A DNA stretch of 64,000 bases from Murimonas intestini (GTDB taxonomy: Bacteria; Bacillota; Clostridia; Lachnospirales; Lachnospiraceae): contig QGGY01000001.1 in NCBI GenBank assembly GCA_003148945.1, positions 186,001 to 250,000 of the forward strand, read 5' to 3'. Below the pieces are notes generated by a model. It was not told the origin of the DNA. It ran no database searches and worked only from the letters and a program-made list of their open reading frames with translations. Made by a program: the position numbers and the translations under genes. Positions 63,354 through 64,000 of the stretch are shown piece after piece. The first letter of the stretch is position 1, and the number at the start of each line of letters is the position of its first letter.

Positions 63354-64000
63354 ATGAAGAAGAAAACAGCATTTTTATTTTCAGCAATTCTTATGGTGAG
63401 TTTATTTCTGGGTACAGTATTTACTTCAGGCGCTGCAGACAGCCAGACAGTTACTATGGCGTTTACAGGTTCGTGGAATACGCTTTGTCCTTTAGCGGCT
63501 ACAGCGGATTATGATGACTGCGCTGCCAATCCCATGTTTGACAGGCTTTTAGAGCTGGACGGCAAGGGCGGCTACAGCTACAGACTGTGTGAGAGCTTTG
63601 ATATTTCAGATGATTTTAAGGTTCTTACCCTGAATCTGCGCAAGGACGTTAAATGGCATGACGGAGAACCGTTCAATGCTGACGATGTAGTGTTTACATA
63701 TCAGCTCTATTCAAGCGCTGATCTTGTCACATCCAGAAGGCTTTTCTTACAGGGCGTGGAGGGCTGTGATGAAAGCGGGATTGAGCTTTCACCAAACAGC
63801 GTACATGTGGAGAAGGTTGATGATTATACAGTAGATGTATATTATTCAGAGCCTAAATCAGAAATTGCTATGTTTGCATGGAATATGTATTTTACAGTTC
63901 TTCCGAAACACTGTCTGGAAGGAAAAGACCCTGCTACAATCCTCCAGGATGATTTCTGGACAAAGCCGGTCGGCACAGGGCCATATATTTTTGAAAGCAC
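63354..64000 (+). CDS. peptide/nickel-type solute-binding protein (SBP_bac_5), cut by window end
   Basis: First 215 residues. Signal peptide MKKKTAFLFSAILMVSLFLG ending TVFTSGAADS without any cysteine, so it is not a standard lipoprotein. Family motif LRKDVKWHDGEPFNADDVVF (about 89-108) and TKPVGTGPYIF near the window end are typical SBP_bac_5. ATG 63354 gives better spacing from AAAGGA than ATG 63348. Binding subunit of the importer encoded just upstream; ligand unknown. Confidence 0.92.
   Translation, partial: MKKKTAFLFSAILMVSLFLGTVFTSGAADSQTVTMAFTGSWNTLCPLAATADYDDCAANPMFDRLLELDGKGGYSYRLCESFDISDDFKVLTLNLRKDVKWHDGEPFNADDVVFTYQLYSSADLVTSRRLFLQGVEGCDESGIELSPNSVHVEKVDDYTVDVYYSEPKSEIAMFAWNMYFTVLPKHCLEGKDPATILQDDFWTKPVGTGPYIFES

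Noticed and set aside
1-64000. tRNA, rRNA, CRISPR arrays, prophage modules, riboswitches
   Set aside because: Read for all of these; no cloverleaf, rRNA-like stretch, regular spacer-repeat array or structural phage genes were seen. Known riboswitch consensus cores were not recognised, although a covariance search could still find one.

Overview
The window looks like a chromosomal segment of a Gram-positive gut anaerobe of the Bacillota, most likely a Lachnospiraceae-type clostridium. The clues are moderate GC, arginine codons dominated by AGA/AGG, strong AGGAGG ribosome sites, many sugar-uptake cassettes, and families typical of that group (DUF4317, GGGtGRT, CmpB-like, PadR/DUF1700/DUF4097). 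The genus cannot be fixed from the sequence. No rRNA, tRNA, CRISPR array, integrase or transposase gene was found.

Layout. 0-5.6 kb: an alpha-glucoside/alpha-galactoside cluster (GH36 alpha-galactosidase cut by the window edge, GH13 alpha-glucosidase, divergent GPH sugar symporter whose 5' end looks frameshifted at a G run). 5.6-11.8 kb: ApbE flavin transferase with a NarL-type two-component system, divergent from a three-gene ABC-2 exporter. 12-14.1 kb: PadR/DUF1700/DUF4097 operon. 14.2-18 kb: glycosyltransferase, CmpB-like membrane protein and a PAS-GAF-GGDEF sensor. 18.1-20 kb: YtrA-type GntR/ABC operon. 20.2-22 kb: an IscU-like protein paired with a GGGtGRT protein. 22.1-24 kb: an AT-rich accessory patch with a small RelA/SpoT-type nucleotidyltransferase overlapping a small partner gene, then a secreted Ltp-repeat protein. 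24.4-26 kb: the wreck of a carbohydrate ABC operon. 26.1-28.4 kb: small secreted protein plus OmpR/HK pair with foreign-looking codon use.

28.7-41.8 kb is a rhamnoside-utilisation locus: GH78 alpha-L-rhamnosidase, ABC importer, GH106-like hydrolase, esterase, LacI-family regulator and L-rhamnose isomerase. The same 14-bp site (TGAAAAGCATTTCA) lies before three transcription units, so the locus can be read as one LacI regulon: importer and cytoplasmic hydrolases release rhamnose and the isomerase starts its breakdown. Rhamnulose kinase and aldolase are not in the window.

41.9-56.5 kb: MarR/FUSC efflux pair, a thyX-like remnant, MFS transporter, two GNAT acetyltransferases, an orphan pseudopilin, M3 oligoendopeptidase, DUF4317 protein and a heterodimeric ABC exporter. 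56.6-64 kb: a LacI regulator divergent from an operon for a UroD-superfamily protein with an MtaA-like zinc motif and a complete Opp/Dpp-type importer (binding protein cut by the window end).

The most unusual non-coding signal is a roughly 140-bp, TIR-bounded, hairpin-rich MITE-like element present in two near-identical copies in opposite orientation 49 kb apart (3910-4050 and 52688-52826). One copy has a 10-bp target duplication. More diverged relatives may lie at 48432-48497 and 57748-57890.
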